Shown here: piece after piece, positions 34,174-43,201 of the stretch
How the letters are laid out: every line of letters begins with the position of its first letter
Position numbering within the stretch: the stretch's first letter is position 1
Assembly (NCBI RefSeq): GCF_900091515.1
Contig: NZ_LT607410.1
Coordinates: 2,170,001-2,234,000, forward strand
DNA from: Micromonospora purpureochromogenes
GTDB lineage: Bacteria > Actinomycetota > Actinomycetes > Mycobacteriales > Micromonosporaceae
DNA: 64,000 bases
Reading direction: 5' to 3'
Made by a program: the position numbers and the translations under genes
The notes under the pieces: model-generated
The model's database searches: none
What the model saw: the letters and a program-made list of their open reading frames with translations, nothing else
What the model was told of the DNA's origin: nothing

Positions 34174-35636
34174 TGCGGACCAAGGTGCCGCCGGTGGCGT
34201 GCGTCGGCGAGCCGCGGCTCACCGCCGGGTTCGCCGAGTTCGGCCGGCTCGACCTGGTCGCCCACGAGGAGGTGCACGGCCCGATCGGCCCGATGGAGCC
34301 GGCGAACCTGCTCCGGCTGGCCGAGAGCATGCAGCTCAAGGGCAAGGGTGGCGCGGGCTTCCCGTTCGCCCGCAAGCTCACGGCGGTGCTGGAGTCCTGT
34401 GAGCGGCAGGACCTGCCCGCCGTGGTGGTGGTCAACGCCACCGAGGGCGAGCCGGCGAGCTGGAAGGACAAGGTCCTGCTCACCCGGGCGCCGCACCTGA
34501 TCCTCGACGGGGCCGCGCTGGCCGCGTACGCGCTGGACGCCGAGGAGATCGTGATCGGGGTGGCCGACGACGGGGTGGGTCGGGACTCGATCACCCAGGC
34601 CCTCCAGGAGCGCCGGATGCCGGTGCCGACCAGCATCGTCACCGTGCCGCACCGGTTCATCTCCGGCGAGGGCGGCGCGCTGGTCAACGGGATCAACGGG
34701 CTGCCACACATCCCGCCCGGCACCAAGAAGCGCGCCAGCGACTCCGGGGTGAACAACCTGCCCACCCTGCTCTCCAACGCCGAGACGTATGCGCAGCTCG
34801 CGGTCGCCGCCCGGCTCGGCCCGTACGAGTACGCGGCGCTGGGCACCGACGACGAGCCGGGCACGGTGCTGCTCACCGTGACCGGCGCGGCGAAGCGCCC
34901 GGCCGTGGTGGAGTGCGCCGCCGGCACCCCGCTGCGGGAGATCCTCGACCTGTGCGAGGCGCCGGACTCGCCGGGCGTCCTGATGGGCGGCTACCACGGC
35001 AAGTGGATCACCCAGGAGGCCGCGGACCGGGCGGAGGTGTCCCGCCGGGGGCTCACCAAGGTCGGCGGCACCCTCGGCGCCGGCATCGTCGTGCCGCTGG
35101 GCACCGACACCTGCCCGCTCGGCGAGGCCGCTCAGGTGGTCCGCTACCTCGCCGGCGAGTCCGCCGGCCAGTGCGGACCGTGCAAGATGGGGCTGCCCGA
35201 CCTGGCCCGCGCCGTCGACCTGGCGGTGTCCGGCAGCGCGCCGGTGGAGGTCGTCCGGGCCGCCGCCGGCGACGTCAAGGGCCGCGGCGCGTGCAGCCAC
35301 CCCGACGGTACGGCCCGGTTCGCGCTCTCGGCGATGGAGGTCTTCGCCGAGGACCTGCGCCTGCACACCACGGGGGACGGCTGCGGCCGGCGGGTCAAGG
35401 GCGTGCTGGGGCTGCCCGGCGCGCCCGACGCCAACCCGCAGAAGCTCACCCTCGACTGGTCCCGCTGCGACGGGCACGGGCTCTGCGCGCACGTCGTGCC
35501 CGACTTCATCCGGCTGGACGCCAACGGATACCCCGCCTTCCCGTCCACCCCCGTGCCTACCTGGCTCCGGGAGGGCGCGCTGAAGGCGGTCAAGGTCTGC
35601 CCCCAGCTCGCGCTGCGACTGGCCAGGGCCGAATAG
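34173..35636 (+). CDS. NuoF-like flavoprotein with C-terminal ferredoxin
   Basis: 487 residues from ATG 34173. It follows the NADH-dehydrogenase 51-kDa fold: the FMN/NADH loop GKGGAGFPFARKL (~57-69) and VVVVNATEGEPASWKDKVLL, the SLBB domain (~235-290) and the iron-sulfur segment ESAGQCGPCKMG with GRGACSHPDG. A ferredoxin-like end is added: DWSRCDGHGLCAHVVPDF ... AVKVCPQLAL, with Cys spaced for a 3Fe-4S or 4Fe-4S cluster. It is not part of a nuo operon. Together with the preceding membrane protein it likely oxidises NAD(P)H or a ferredoxin and feeds electrons to the membrane. Confidence 0.88.
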   Translation: MRTKVPPVACVGEPRLTAGFAEFGRLDLVAHEEVHGPIGPMEPANLLRLAESMQLKGKGGAGFPFARKLTAVLESCERQDLPAVVVVNATEGEPASWKDKVLLTRAPHLILDGAALAAYALDAEEIVIGVADDGVGRDSITQALQERRMPVPTSIVTVPHRFISGEGGALVNGINGLPHIPPGTKKRASDSGVNNLPTLLSNAETYAQLAVAARLGPYEYAALGTDDEPGTVLLTVTGAAKRPAVVECAAGTPLREILDLCEAPDSPGVLMGGYHGKWITQEAADRAEVSRRGLTKVGGTLGAGIVVPLGTDTCPLGEAAQVVRYLAGESAGQCGPCKMGLPDLARAVDLAVSGSAPVEVVRAAAGDVKGRGACSHPDGTARFALSAMEVFAEDLRLHTTGDGCGRRVKGVLGLPGAPDANPQKLTLDWSRCDGHGLCAHVVPDFIRLDANGYPAFPSTPVPTWLREGALKAVKVCPQLALRLARAE

Positions 35637-35661
35637 CAGCACCACCGAGAGGAGACGCGCC

Positions 35662-36279
35662 ATGCGGTCGTACCCCAGGAGCGGACCGGGTGGACGACCG
35701 CCCGCCGCGGGCCGGCTCGCCGCCGTCGGCGTCGTGCTGGTCGGCGCGCTGCTCGCCGCCGGCGGCTGCGCGGTCGGCCCGGACCCGGCGGGACCGCCCG
35801 CCGAGGTCGCCGTGCCGGCGGCCACCGCGTCTCCGCTGCCCGCCGGCCCGGCGAGCCCGTCGGCCCCGGCCCGCGTGCCCGACACGCTGCGCTTCACCGC
35901 GAAGACCCTCGACGGTACGGCGTTCTCGGCGGCCGAGCTGGCCGGCCGGCCGGTGGTGCTCTGGTTCTGGGCGCCCTGGTGCGCCACCTGCGCCAGCCAG
36001 GCGTGGACGGTCGCCGAGATCGCCCCGAAGTACCGGGACACCGTGCCGATCGTCGGGGTGGCCGGCCTGGGCGAGCAGCGGGCCATGAAGGACTTCGTCA
36101 GCGAGTTCGACCTGGCCGGCACGCCCCAGCTCGACGACCGGGCCGGGGAGCTGTGGCGCCGCTTCGAGGTGGTCGAGCAGAGCACCTTCCTGGTGATCGA
36201 CCGGGACGGGAAGATCGTGCACCAGGGCTTCCTGGATGGTGCGGACCTGAGCCGCCGGGTCGCCGCGCTGGCCGGCTGA
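35662..36279 (+). CDS. TlpA/ResA-like thioredoxin lipoprotein
   Basis: 205 residues. A lipoprotein signal is clear: VGVVLVGALLAAGGC with the lipobox cysteine near residue 37, then a Pro/Ala-rich spacer. The thioredoxin fold follows, with active site FWAPWCATCASQA (CxxC) and cis-Pro region STFLVIDRDGKIV. It would act outside the membrane to reduce or oxidise protein thiols, fed by the CcdA-like protein encoded next (TGATG overlap). Redox partners of this kind serve cytochrome maturation or periplasmic-type peroxidases. Confidence 0.92.
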   Translation: MRSYPRSGPGGRPPAAGRLAAVGVVLVGALLAAGGCAVGPDPAGPPAEVAVPAATASPLPAGPASPSAPARVPDTLRFTAKTLDGTAFSAAELAGRPVVLWFWAPWCATCASQAWTVAEIAPKYRDTVPIVGVAGLGEQRAMKDFVSEFDLAGTPQLDDRAGELWRRFEVVEQSTFLVIDRDGKIVHQGFLDGADLSRRVAALAG

Positions 36280-37220
36280 TGGAGACGCCGCTGCTGCTCG
36301 CGCTGACCGCCGGCATGCTCGGGGCGGTCAACCCGTGCGGCTTCGCGATCCTGCCGGCGTACCTGTCGCTGCTGGTCGCCGGCGCGGGCGACGGGCGCGG
36401 TCCGGTCCGCCGGGCGCTCACCGCCGCCACCGGCCTGACCTGCGGGTACGTCGTGGTGTTCGGCGCCTTCGGGCTGGCCGTGGCGCCGTTGGCCGGCTGG
36501 CTGCGCCCCCGGCTGCCCTGGCTCACGGTGACCCTCGGGCTGGGACTGCTGGCCCTCGGCTGCTGGCTGCTCGCCGGCCGCCGGCTGCCCGCCCCGGGCG
36601 CGGGCGTCGGCCGGGCGCCCCGGCTCACCCGTTCCTGGGCGTCCATGGCGCTGTTCGGGATGGCGTACGCGCTGGCCTCGCTGACCTGCACCATCGCCCC
36701 GTTCCTGGCGATCGTGGTGACCAGCCTCCAGGCCGGCTCCACGCTGCACGGGCTGGCGCTCTTCGTCGCGTACGCGATCGGGATGGGGCTGGTGGCCACG
36801 GTGGCCGCGCTCGGCGTTGCGCTGCTGCGCGGCGCGGTGGTGGCCCGGCTGCGCGCCGCCGGCGCCTGGGTGCCCCGGCTCAGCGGGCTGGTGCTGCTCC
36901 TCGCCGGAAGCTACGTCGCCTGGTACGGCTGGTACGAGGTCCGGCTGGCGCAGGGCCGGCGCGACGCGTTCGGTGACCCGGTGGTGGTGGCCGCGGCGCG
37001 GGTCCAGCGGGCGCTGGTCAGCGCGCTGGACGCGGTCGGCCCGGCGGTGCTCGCGGCGCTGCTGGTGGGCCTGCTGGCGGCGGCGGTGCTGGCCCGCCGC
37101 CGCGCCCGCCCGCAGGTGGCGTCCTCGGTGCCCGCCGCCGCGCCGGTGCCGGAAGACGGACGGCGGGGACCGGGAGACCCGATCCCCGCCGACGCTCAGG
37201 TGGTCAGCGGACCGGCGTGA
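36279..37220 (+). CDS. CcdA/DsbD-like transmembrane thiol-redox protein
   Basis: 313 residues, start overlapping the TlpA-like stop. Six or more membrane helices. The first conserved cysteine is in MLGAVNPCGFAILPAYLSLL and the second in LASLTCTIAPFLAIVVTSLQ, the pair that relays reducing power from cytosolic thioredoxin across the membrane in CcdA. It ends in a charged Pro-rich tail that overlaps the 3' end of serS by 17 bases on the other strand. It functions with the lipoprotein thioredoxin encoded upstream. Confidence 0.93.
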   Translation: METPLLLALTAGMLGAVNPCGFAILPAYLSLLVAGAGDGRGPVRRALTAATGLTCGYVVVFGAFGLAVAPLAGWLRPRLPWLTVTLGLGLLALGCWLLAGRRLPAPGAGVGRAPRLTRSWASMALFGMAYALASLTCTIAPFLAIVVTSLQAGSTLHGLALFVAYAIGMGLVATVAALGVALLRGAVVARLRAAGAWVPRLSGLVLLLAGSYVAWYGWYEVRLAQGRRDAFGDPVVVAAARVQRALVSALDAVGPAVLAALLVGLLAAAVLARRRARPQVASSVPAAAPVPEDGRRGPGDPIPADAQVVSGPA

Positions 37221-38490
37221 GCCGGTCGGTGCCGAGCCGGTCGCGGAGCACCTCGGGCAGCAGCACCGAGCCGTCGGGCTGCTGGAACTGCTCCAGGATG
37301 GCCGGGAAGAGCCGGCTGGTGGCCAGCGCCGACCCGTTCAGGGTGTGCACGAAGCGGGTCTGCTTGCCGCCCGGCTCGCGGTAGCGGATGGCCGCCCGGC
37401 GGGCCTGGTAGTCGCCGGCCCAGGAGACCGACGACACCTCCTTGTACCTGCCGGTGCTCGGCATCCAGACCTCGATGTCGAGGGTCTTCTTCATCGCGGC
37501 GCTGGCGTCGCCGGCCGAGAGCAGGCTGCGCTGGTAGTGCAGGCCGAGCTTCTCGACCAGGCTCTCGGCGTGGGTGAGCATCTCCTCCAGCGCCGTGTCG
37601 GCCTGCTCCGGCAGGCAGAACTGGAAGATCTCCACCTTGTTGAACTGGTGGCCCCGCACCGTGCCGCGCTCGTCGGAGTGCGAGCCGGCGGCCTCGCGCC
37701 GGTAGCACGGGGTGTAGGCGAACGCCTTCAACGGCAGCTTCCCGGTGTCCAGGATCTCGTCCTGGTACGCCCCGAGGATCGCCGTCTCCGAGGTGGGCAG
37801 CAGGAACTGCCCGCGCGGGGCCGACTCCCGGTCCAGGTGGTAGACGTCGTCGTAGAACTTGGGGAACTGGCCGGCGGCGAAGCCGGCGGTGTCCAGCAGC
37901 AGGTGCGGCGGGAGCAGGAACTCGTAGCCGGCCTTGACGTGCTCGTCGATGAACCAGCTGATCAGCGCCCACTCCAGCCGGGCGCCGATGCCGGTGTACA
38001 TCCAGAAGCCGGAACCGCCGAGCTTGACCCCGCGCTCGTGGTCGACCAGGCCCAGCATCCGGCTCAGCTCGACGTGGTCGCGGACCTTCTCGATGGCTGG
38101 CGGCGCGCCGTAGGTCTTCACCACCCGGTTGGCTTCCTTGCCGCCGGGCAGCACGTCGTCGGCGGGCAGGTTGGGCAGCTCGCTCATCGTGCCGCGCAGC
38201 CGGGCCTGCACCTCGTCCAGCTCGGACTCCAGCTCCGCGAGCTGCTTGCGGCCGGACTCCGGCGCGGAGACCTCGGGCTCGGCGCCGGCACGCTTCGCCG
38301 CCGCGTACGCCCGCGCCTCCGCCTTGCGGCGCTGCCGGTCGCCGTCGATCTCGCTGATCAGCGCGCGGCGTTCCTGGTCGAGCCGCTGGATCTCGTCCAG
38401 GACCCGGTTGACCTCGGCGGGATCCAGTCGCTTCGCCAGCGCGGTCGCCACCGCCTCGCGATCCTTCCGGATCAACTCCATGTCGAGCAT
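37204..38490 (-). CDS. serS: Seryl-tRNA synthetase
   Basis: 428 residues from ATG 38490 (MLDMELIRKDREAVATALAK). The N-terminal arm is the long coiled coil that grips the tRNA-Ser variable arm (VLDEIQRLDQERRALISEID). The class II core has motif 2 FAYTPCYRREAAGSHSDERG and motif 3 SALATSRLFPAILEQFQQPD, with the serine pocket TSETAILGAYQDEIL. Bacterial SerRS is typically ~425 residues, so the gene is complete. It attaches serine to tRNA-Ser and to selenocysteine tRNA if present. A -10-like TAGCAT lies on the minus strand at 38539-38534. Confidence 0.98.
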   Translation of the reverse strand: MLDMELIRKDREAVATALAKRLDPAEVNRVLDEIQRLDQERRALISEIDGDRQRRKAEARAYAAAKRAGAEPEVSAPESGRKQLAELESELDEVQARLRGTMSELPNLPADDVLPGGKEANRVVKTYGAPPAIEKVRDHVELSRMLGLVDHERGVKLGGSGFWMYTGIGARLEWALISWFIDEHVKAGYEFLLPPHLLLDTAGFAAGQFPKFYDDVYHLDRESAPRGQFLLPTSETAILGAYQDEILDTGKLPLKAFAYTPCYRREAAGSHSDERGTVRGHQFNKVEIFQFCLPEQADTALEEMLTHAESLVEKLGLHYQRSLLSAGDASAAMKKTLDIEVWMPSTGRYKEVSSVSWAGDYQARRAAIRYREPGGKQTRFVHTLNGSALATSRLFPAILEQFQQPDGSVLLPEVLRDRLGTDRLTPVR

Positions 38491-39034
38491 GCTGCTCCGT
38501 ACGCCTCCGTCCGGGATGTCAGGTGAGACCACCAGATGCTACCGTCGCGCCTTCCCGCCCCCGGTACGGCCCGACGAGCCGCCGCTGCCGTCCTGTCCGG
38601 CGTCGCTCTTTCCGGCGCGGTCTGCACCGCGCCCCGTCTCGCCCCGCACGGTGGCCGGGTGCCTTCTCACCCACCGTCACGGCAACCCGGCGGGGGCGCT
38701 GGCGTGACCGTGCGTGATGCCCGTAGAGGCGCTGCGCACGCACTGCCCGCCCCGGGATTCGCCCGCACCCGTCTGACCAGCGCCGACCCTTCACGACGGT
38801 CGTCCGGCCGGGCACCCCCTTCCGACGCTTTGCTCTGCTGCCGCCGAGGCGACAGAAACGATGTGTGACTGTTGCCGTCGGGGCAGCAGAGCAAAGCGTG
38901 CGAGCAGGGTGGGTGGGGGCCAGGGCGGCGGCTACCGTGCGTGAGCGCCAGGTCGCCGCAGCCGTGCCGGCGTCGGCGGGCGCAACCGCGCCGACGGGTG
39001 GTGCGGCCGGAGTCCGGTCAGGGTCGAGTCGGCG
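38491..39034. other. 544 bases upstream of serS: promoter and a large stem-loop
   Basis: I see no convincing gene. The serS side contains TAGCAT (38539-38534, minus strand), 44 bases before the ATG. The far side holds the 18-base stem-loop at 38825-38899. Open frames in between are Arg/Pro-rich shadows. Confidence 0.6.
38825..38899 (-). terminator. Large 18-base stem-loop after the MerR/clamp gene
   Basis: ACGCTTTGCTCTGCTGCC (38825-38842) is the exact reverse complement of 38882-38899, with a 39-base loop that can itself partly pair. It lies 136 bases past the stop of the MerR/clamp gene and ahead of the serS promoter, so a terminator role is likely. It could also be a dispersed palindromic repeat; a related stem sits at 56579-56642. 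Confidence 0.6.
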
Positions 39035-40129
39035 TCAGAGTCGGATCGGCATCAGGATCGAGAAGGCGTCCTCGTCGTCGAGGCGGCGGACGGCCAGCGG
39101 GGCGATCGGGCCGTCCAGCTCCAGCACCAGTTGCGGGCCGCCCGCGGCGTCCAGCGCGTCGAGCAGGTAGTCGCCGTTCACGCCGACCCGCAGCTCCCCC
39201 GAGTCCGCGGTGAGGTCGTCCGGGCCGAGCAGGCGCAGCCCGTCGGAATCGTCGAGGCCGAGCACGGTCACCGCCAGCGGCACGCCGTCGTGGTCGCGGG
39301 TGACGGTGGGCGCGCCGCCGTCGCGCAGCGCCGCGCGCAGGGCGGGCCCGTCCACCGGGATCCGTCGGGCCGGGGCGTCGCCGGCCGCCCGGTGCAGCAG
39401 CCGGCGGTAGTCGGGGAAGTCGTACGGCAGGGCGGTCGCGGTGACCGCCCGGCCCGCCACCGAGACCGTCACGTCGGGGCCGGCCAGGGTCAGGTGCGCC
39501 TCGGGGGTCACCCCGGTGCCGGTGTCCAGCAGGGCGCGGACCTCGTCCACCGCGTCGACCGGGAGCAGGGCGCGCACGGCGGGGCCGTCCACCCTGCCCG
39601 AGGTACGCGCCAGCGCCAGGCGGTGCCGGTCGGTGGCGACCAGCCGTACGCCGTCGGCCGTCACGTCGAGCAGCACGCCGGAGAGCACCGGCAGCTCCGG
39701 GTCGGCGCCGACGGCGAAGCGGACGGCGTCGACGGCGGCGGCCAGGTCGACGCGGGACAGCACGATACGGGTGGTCATCGGGGTCTCCTCGGGGTCGAGC
39801 AGGACGCGGATCCGGGAGAGTTCCCTGCGGGCGTCGGCGAGGCCGTCCTCCAGCCGGCGCAGGTGCGCGTCGAGCAGCCGCCCGACCACCGCCGGCTCGG
39901 CCCGGTGGCGCAGCGCCTCGGCGATGCCCGCCAACGGCATGCCGACCCGGCGCAGGCCGGCGACCAGCCGGGCCGGGGCCACCTGCTCGTCGGTGTACCA
40001 CCGGTAGCCGGTCACCGGGTCCACCCGGGCCGGGGCCAGCACCCCGCTGCGGTCGTAGAACCGCAGGGCGCTGACCGTCAGGCCGCTGGCCCGGGCCAGC
40101 TCGCCGATGCTGCGCAGCTCGCTCTCCAC
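39035..40129 (-). CDS. MerR-type DNA-binding domain fused to a DnaN-like sliding-clamp region
   Basis: 364 residues from GTG 40129. Residues ~5-75 are a MerR helix-turn-helix (SIGELARASGLTVSALRFYD, then GYRWYTDEQVAPARLVAGLR), followed by the usual dimer helix. From residue 118 the sequence is DnaN-like: VLSGVLLDVTADGVRLVATD and HRLALARTSG of the middle clamp domain, then VNGDYLLDALDAA and the ending ILMPIRL, the DnaN C-terminal signature. That is about two of the three clamp domains. Residue 118 is a Met preceded by GAGGAG at 6-base spacing, so the clamp part might also be made alone. The beta-clamp part probably acts as dimer or ligand platform; DNA-replication work is doubtful. Confidence 0.85.
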   Translation of the reverse strand: MESELRSIGELARASGLTVSALRFYDRSGVLAPARVDPVTGYRWYTDEQVAPARLVAGLRRVGMPLAGIAEALRHRAEPAVVGRLLDAHLRRLEDGLADARRELSRIRVLLDPEETPMTTRIVLSRVDLAAAVDAVRFAVGADPELPVLSGVLLDVTADGVRLVATDRHRLALARTSGRVDGPAVRALLPVDAVDEVRALLDTGTGVTPEAHLTLAGPDVTVSVAGRAVTATALPYDFPDYRRLLHRAAGDAPARRIPVDGPALRAALRDGGAPTVTRDHDGVPLAVTVLGLDDSDGLRLLGPDDLTADSGELRVGVNGDYLLDALDAAGGPQLVLELDGPIAPLAVRRLDDEDAFSILMPIRL

Positions 40130-40186
40130 GACGGTGATCCTGTCGCCTCAACCAGGTCGAGGGTCAAGCGGCGGGGCGGCCGGCGC

Positions 40187-41368
40187 TCACCGCGGCGCGT
40201 CCAGCACCCGGAACGTGATGCCGGCCTTGACCAGCCGGTCCAGCAGGGCGTCGCCCATCGCGGTCACCGGGGTGACCTGCCCGGCGGTGGCCGGCAGGTC
40301 GTCGCAGGCCAGGCAGAGCGCCGACTCGGCGAGCATCTTCGCCGTCTCGTCGTACCCGGGATCGCCGCCGGAGACCTCGGTCAGCACCCGTCGGCCCCCG
40401 CCGGAGCCGAGGAAGCGCACCCGGAACCAGGACTTCGCCCGCTGCTCGGCGGTCGGCCCCTGCCCGGCGGCGAGCCGGCCGAGCAGCCAGCGCCGGGTCG
40501 GCGGCAGCTTCACCAGACCGATCAGGCCGGCGAACCCGACCCCACTGACCAGCACCGTGGGCAGTCGCTTCACCGCGGCGAAGTGCCGGTAGCGGAAGTC
40601 CGGGCCGTACTCCGGGCGGGCCGCCGCGGACCGGCGGACCACCTGCGGGTCGATGGTGGGCAGCGGCACCGCCCACATGCCGATCTCCTTCGACCGGCCC
40701 ACCCGGCCCGGCACCGCGCGGACCCGGCGACCCTCGGGCCGGGGCTCGACGGCCTTGCGCTCCTTCGCCGCCCGGCTCATCTCGCCGGTGCGGGAGAACG
40801 CGGTCAGCGCCGAGTGGTACGTGCCGGCGGAGAACCGCCCGCCCGCCCGGACGAAGCCGTCCACCGTGATCGGCGCGTCCGACGGGAGCTGCTTCACGGT
40901 GTACCAGGCGCCCAGGTCGTGCGGGATCGAGTCGAAGCCGCAGGCGTGCACCAGCCGCGCCCCGGTGCGCACCGCCTCGGCATGGTGTCGCACGTACATC
41001 AGGTCGACGAACTCCGGCTCGCCGGTGATGTCCAGGTAGTCGGTGCCGGCGGCGGCACAGGCGGCCACCAGCGGCTCCCCGTGGTGGATGTACGGCCCGA
41101 CGGTGCTGGCCACCACCCGGGCGTTCTCGGCGACCGCCCGCAGCGAGGCGGCGTCGGTGACGTCGGCGGTGAGCAGCGGCAGCTCCGCCAGCGCCGCGTC
41201 GATGTCGGCCAGCCGGTCGCGGACCGCCGCCAGCTTGGCCGGGTTGCGGCCGGCGAGGGCCCAGCGCAGCCCGGCGGGGGCGTGCCGGGCCAGGTACTCG
41301 GCGGTCAGGCCACCGGTGAAGCCGGTCGCACCGAACAGGACGAGGTCGTACGGGCGGTCGTCACGCAT
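40187..41368 (-). CDS. Saccharopine-dehydrogenase-like NAD(P)-binding reductase
   Basis: 393 residues. The Rossmann start is YDLVLFGATGFTGGLTAEYL, followed by RWALAGRNPAKLAAVRDRLA and RVVASTVGPYIHHGEPLVAA, then DYLDITGEPEFVDLMYVRHH and LVHACGFDSIPHDLGAWYTV. This order is that of actinobacterial trans-acting enoyl reductases (mycobacterial Rv2449c/Rv2953-like), which act on polyketide or glycolipid intermediates. A hydrophobic stretch near residue ~280 (TVLVSGVGFAGLIGLVKLP) suggests membrane contact. The substrate here is not known; the family also includes proteins with no proven activity. Confidence 0.88.
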   Translation of the reverse strand: MRDDRPYDLVLFGATGFTGGLTAEYLARHAPAGLRWALAGRNPAKLAAVRDRLADIDAALAELPLLTADVTDAASLRAVAENARVVASTVGPYIHHGEPLVAACAAAGTDYLDITGEPEFVDLMYVRHHAEAVRTGARLVHACGFDSIPHDLGAWYTVKQLPSDAPITVDGFVRAGGRFSAGTYHSALTAFSRTGEMSRAAKERKAVEPRPEGRRVRAVPGRVGRSKEIGMWAVPLPTIDPQVVRRSAAARPEYGPDFRYRHFAAVKRLPTVLVSGVGFAGLIGLVKLPPTRRWLLGRLAAGQGPTAEQRAKSWFRVRFLGSGGGRRVLTEVSGGDPGYDETAKMLAESALCLACDDLPATAGQVTPVTAMGDALLDRLVKAGITFRVLDAPR

Positions 41369-41398
41369 CCGCCGAGTCTGCCATCCATGAGCGCTTTT

Positions 41399-42571
41399 TC
41401 ACCCCTCCGGATCGAAGACGGTCCGGACGCAGCCGTCGGCCCGGTCCCGGAACAGCGCGTACCCGGCCGGGCCCTGCTCCAGCGGGAACCGGTGGGTGGC
41501 CAGGTGTTCCGTGCGCAGCTCGTCGCGGGCCATCCGGTCCAGCAGCATGGGAATCCACCGCTGCCCGTGCTGACGGGCGCTGCGCAGGGTGAGGCCCTTG
41601 TTCATCACCGCACCGAGCGGGAAGGTGTGGACGAAGCCGGTGAAGGTGCCGGAGACGAAGACGGTGCCGCCCTTGCGGCAGGCGTGCACCGCCTCCCGTA
41701 CCGCGAGCGGGTCCTCGCCGTCGCCCCGGTGACCGGTGAGCCGGGCGGCCAGCGACGCCGGCGTCCCGCCGCCGTCGGCCGCGCCGACCGCCTCCACGCA
41801 GACGTCCGGGCCGCGCCCGCCGCTGCGTTCGCGCAGCTCCGCGGGGATGTCGGTCAGCTCGTAGTTGAGCGTCTCCGCGCCGGTGTGCCGCTCGGCCATC
41901 GCCAGCCGCTCCGGATGCCGGTCGATCACGATCACCCGGTCCGCGCCGAGCAGCGTCGCCGCCTGCGCGGTCAACTGGCCCACCGCGCCCGCGCCCCAGA
42001 CCGCGACGACGTCGCCGGGGCCCACCTCGCCGAGCTCCGCGCCCATCCAGCCGGCCGGGGCCGCGTCCGAGGCGAAGACGGCCCGGTCGTCGCTGACCGG
42101 GTCGGGCACGGTGAACGCGCCGACGTCGGCGTACGGCACCCGGACGTACTCGGCGTGGCTGCCGGCGAAGCCGCCCATCGCTGCGGGCTGGCCGTAGCAG
42201 CCGGCGGTGGGCTGACCCCACGCCGACTCGGTGACGGCCGGGGCGGTGCCGGAGTTGTCGCAGCAGGAGTGCGACCCCTGCCGGCAGTACCAGCAGCTGC
42301 CGCAGGCCACCGCCGCGCTGACCACCACCCGGTCGCCGACCCGGTGCCGGCGCACCTCCGGGCCGACCTCGGCCACCTCGCCGACGAACTCGTGTCCCAG
42401 CACGTCCCCGGCGGCGACGAAGGGCAGCCGGCCGCCGAGCAGCGGCAGGTCCGCCCCGCAGGTGGCGCTGCGCCGGACCCGGACGATCATGTCGTGCGCG
42501 TTGCGCAGCTCCGGGTCCGGCACCTGGCGTACCGCCAGCGAGTCGACGCCCTCCCAGCAGAGTGCCCTCAC
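41399..42571 (-). CDS. Zinc-dependent alcohol dehydrogenase (MDR family)
   Basis: 390 residues from GTG 42571. Catalytic zinc ligands are in TCGADLPLLGG and GHEFVGEVAEVG. Structural zinc cysteines appear in ACGSCWYCRQGSHSCC, though spaced irregularly. The NAD site is VVAVWGAGAVGQLTAQAATL. The family resembles glutathione-independent formaldehyde or threonine-type dehydrogenases that keep a long insert (SAWGQPTAGCYGQPAAMGGF). It overlaps the preceding small gene (GTGA), a pairing frequent in actinobacteria. Confidence 0.92.
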   Translation of the reverse strand: MRALCWEGVDSLAVRQVPDPELRNAHDMIVRVRRSATCGADLPLLGGRLPFVAAGDVLGHEFVGEVAEVGPEVRRHRVGDRVVVSAAVACGSCWYCRQGSHSCCDNSGTAPAVTESAWGQPTAGCYGQPAAMGGFAGSHAEYVRVPYADVGAFTVPDPVSDDRAVFASDAAPAGWMGAELGEVGPGDVVAVWGAGAVGQLTAQAATLLGADRVIVIDRHPERLAMAERHTGAETLNYELTDIPAELRERSGGRGPDVCVEAVGAADGGGTPASLAARLTGHRGDGEDPLAVREAVHACRKGGTVFVSGTFTGFVHTFPLGAVMNKGLTLRSARQHGQRWIPMLLDRMARDELRTEHLATHRFPLEQGPAGYALFRDRADGCVRTVFDPEG

Positions 42572-43011
42572 CCCGGCACCGCCGGCCGGTCCACCGCCGA
42601 GCGGTCCGCGCGCAGCACCTCGCCGGTCTCGGTGAGCTGCTTGACCCGGCGCAGCACGTCCCGCAGGAACAGGCCCGGGTCGTCTCCGACCAGGTGCGCC
42701 GCCATCCCGGGCAGGGTGGCCACCCCGCCGAGCGGCCGGGCGGCCAGCTCGCTGCCGCGCCCGCCGGGGGCCGGGCGCAGGCGCAGCTCCACCGCGCCGT
42801 CCAGCGGGCGCAGCGGCTCCGGCCACCGTCCGTCCGGCAGCACCGCCGCGGGCGGGCGGTCCACCGTCACCACCTGCCAGCGGCCGGGTCGCGGGTCGGC
42901 GCCGGCCGCGCGGGGCCAGTGCCCCCACCGGGGTACGACCAGCGCACGCAGCGCCAGCGCCCCGCCGGCGACCGCCGCGAGGGTGAGCCCGCCGAGGAAC
43001 CGCCGTCCCAT
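42568..43011 (-). CDS. Small membrane-anchored SRPBCC-like protein
   Basis: 147 residues from ATG 43011. One N-terminal helix (LGGLTLAAVAGGALALRALV) anchors a soluble domain with the START-like strands WQVVTVDRPPAAVLPDGRWP and AVELRLRPAPGGRGSELAAR, ending FLRDVLRRVKQLTETGEVLR. Proteins of this shape are usually encoded next to zinc alcohol dehydrogenases, as here with a 4-base overlap. A role in presenting a membrane-soluble substrate is inference. Confidence 0.75.
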   Translation of the reverse strand: MGRRFLGGLTLAAVAGGALALRALVVPRWGHWPRAAGADPRPGRWQVVTVDRPPAAVLPDGRWPEPLRPLDGAVELRLRPAPGGRGSELAARPLGGVATLPGMAAHLVGDDPGLFLRDVLRRVKQLTETGEVLRADRSAVDRPAVPG

Positions 43012-43201
43012 CCGTACCACCTGTCCCTCCGGTCTCCGGGCCGGTTGCGGTACGGGCGACCGGCCACGCGCGGCCGGCCGCCCGCGTAGGCCCATGGTCG
43101 GCGCGGCCCGGGTGAGCTGTGCTCCCCCCGAAGGGGTGAACCCGTCCCGGCCGGGTAAGCGCCGCCGACCGGGGGAGGAACGCGTCGACGGGGGTGGGTG
43201 C

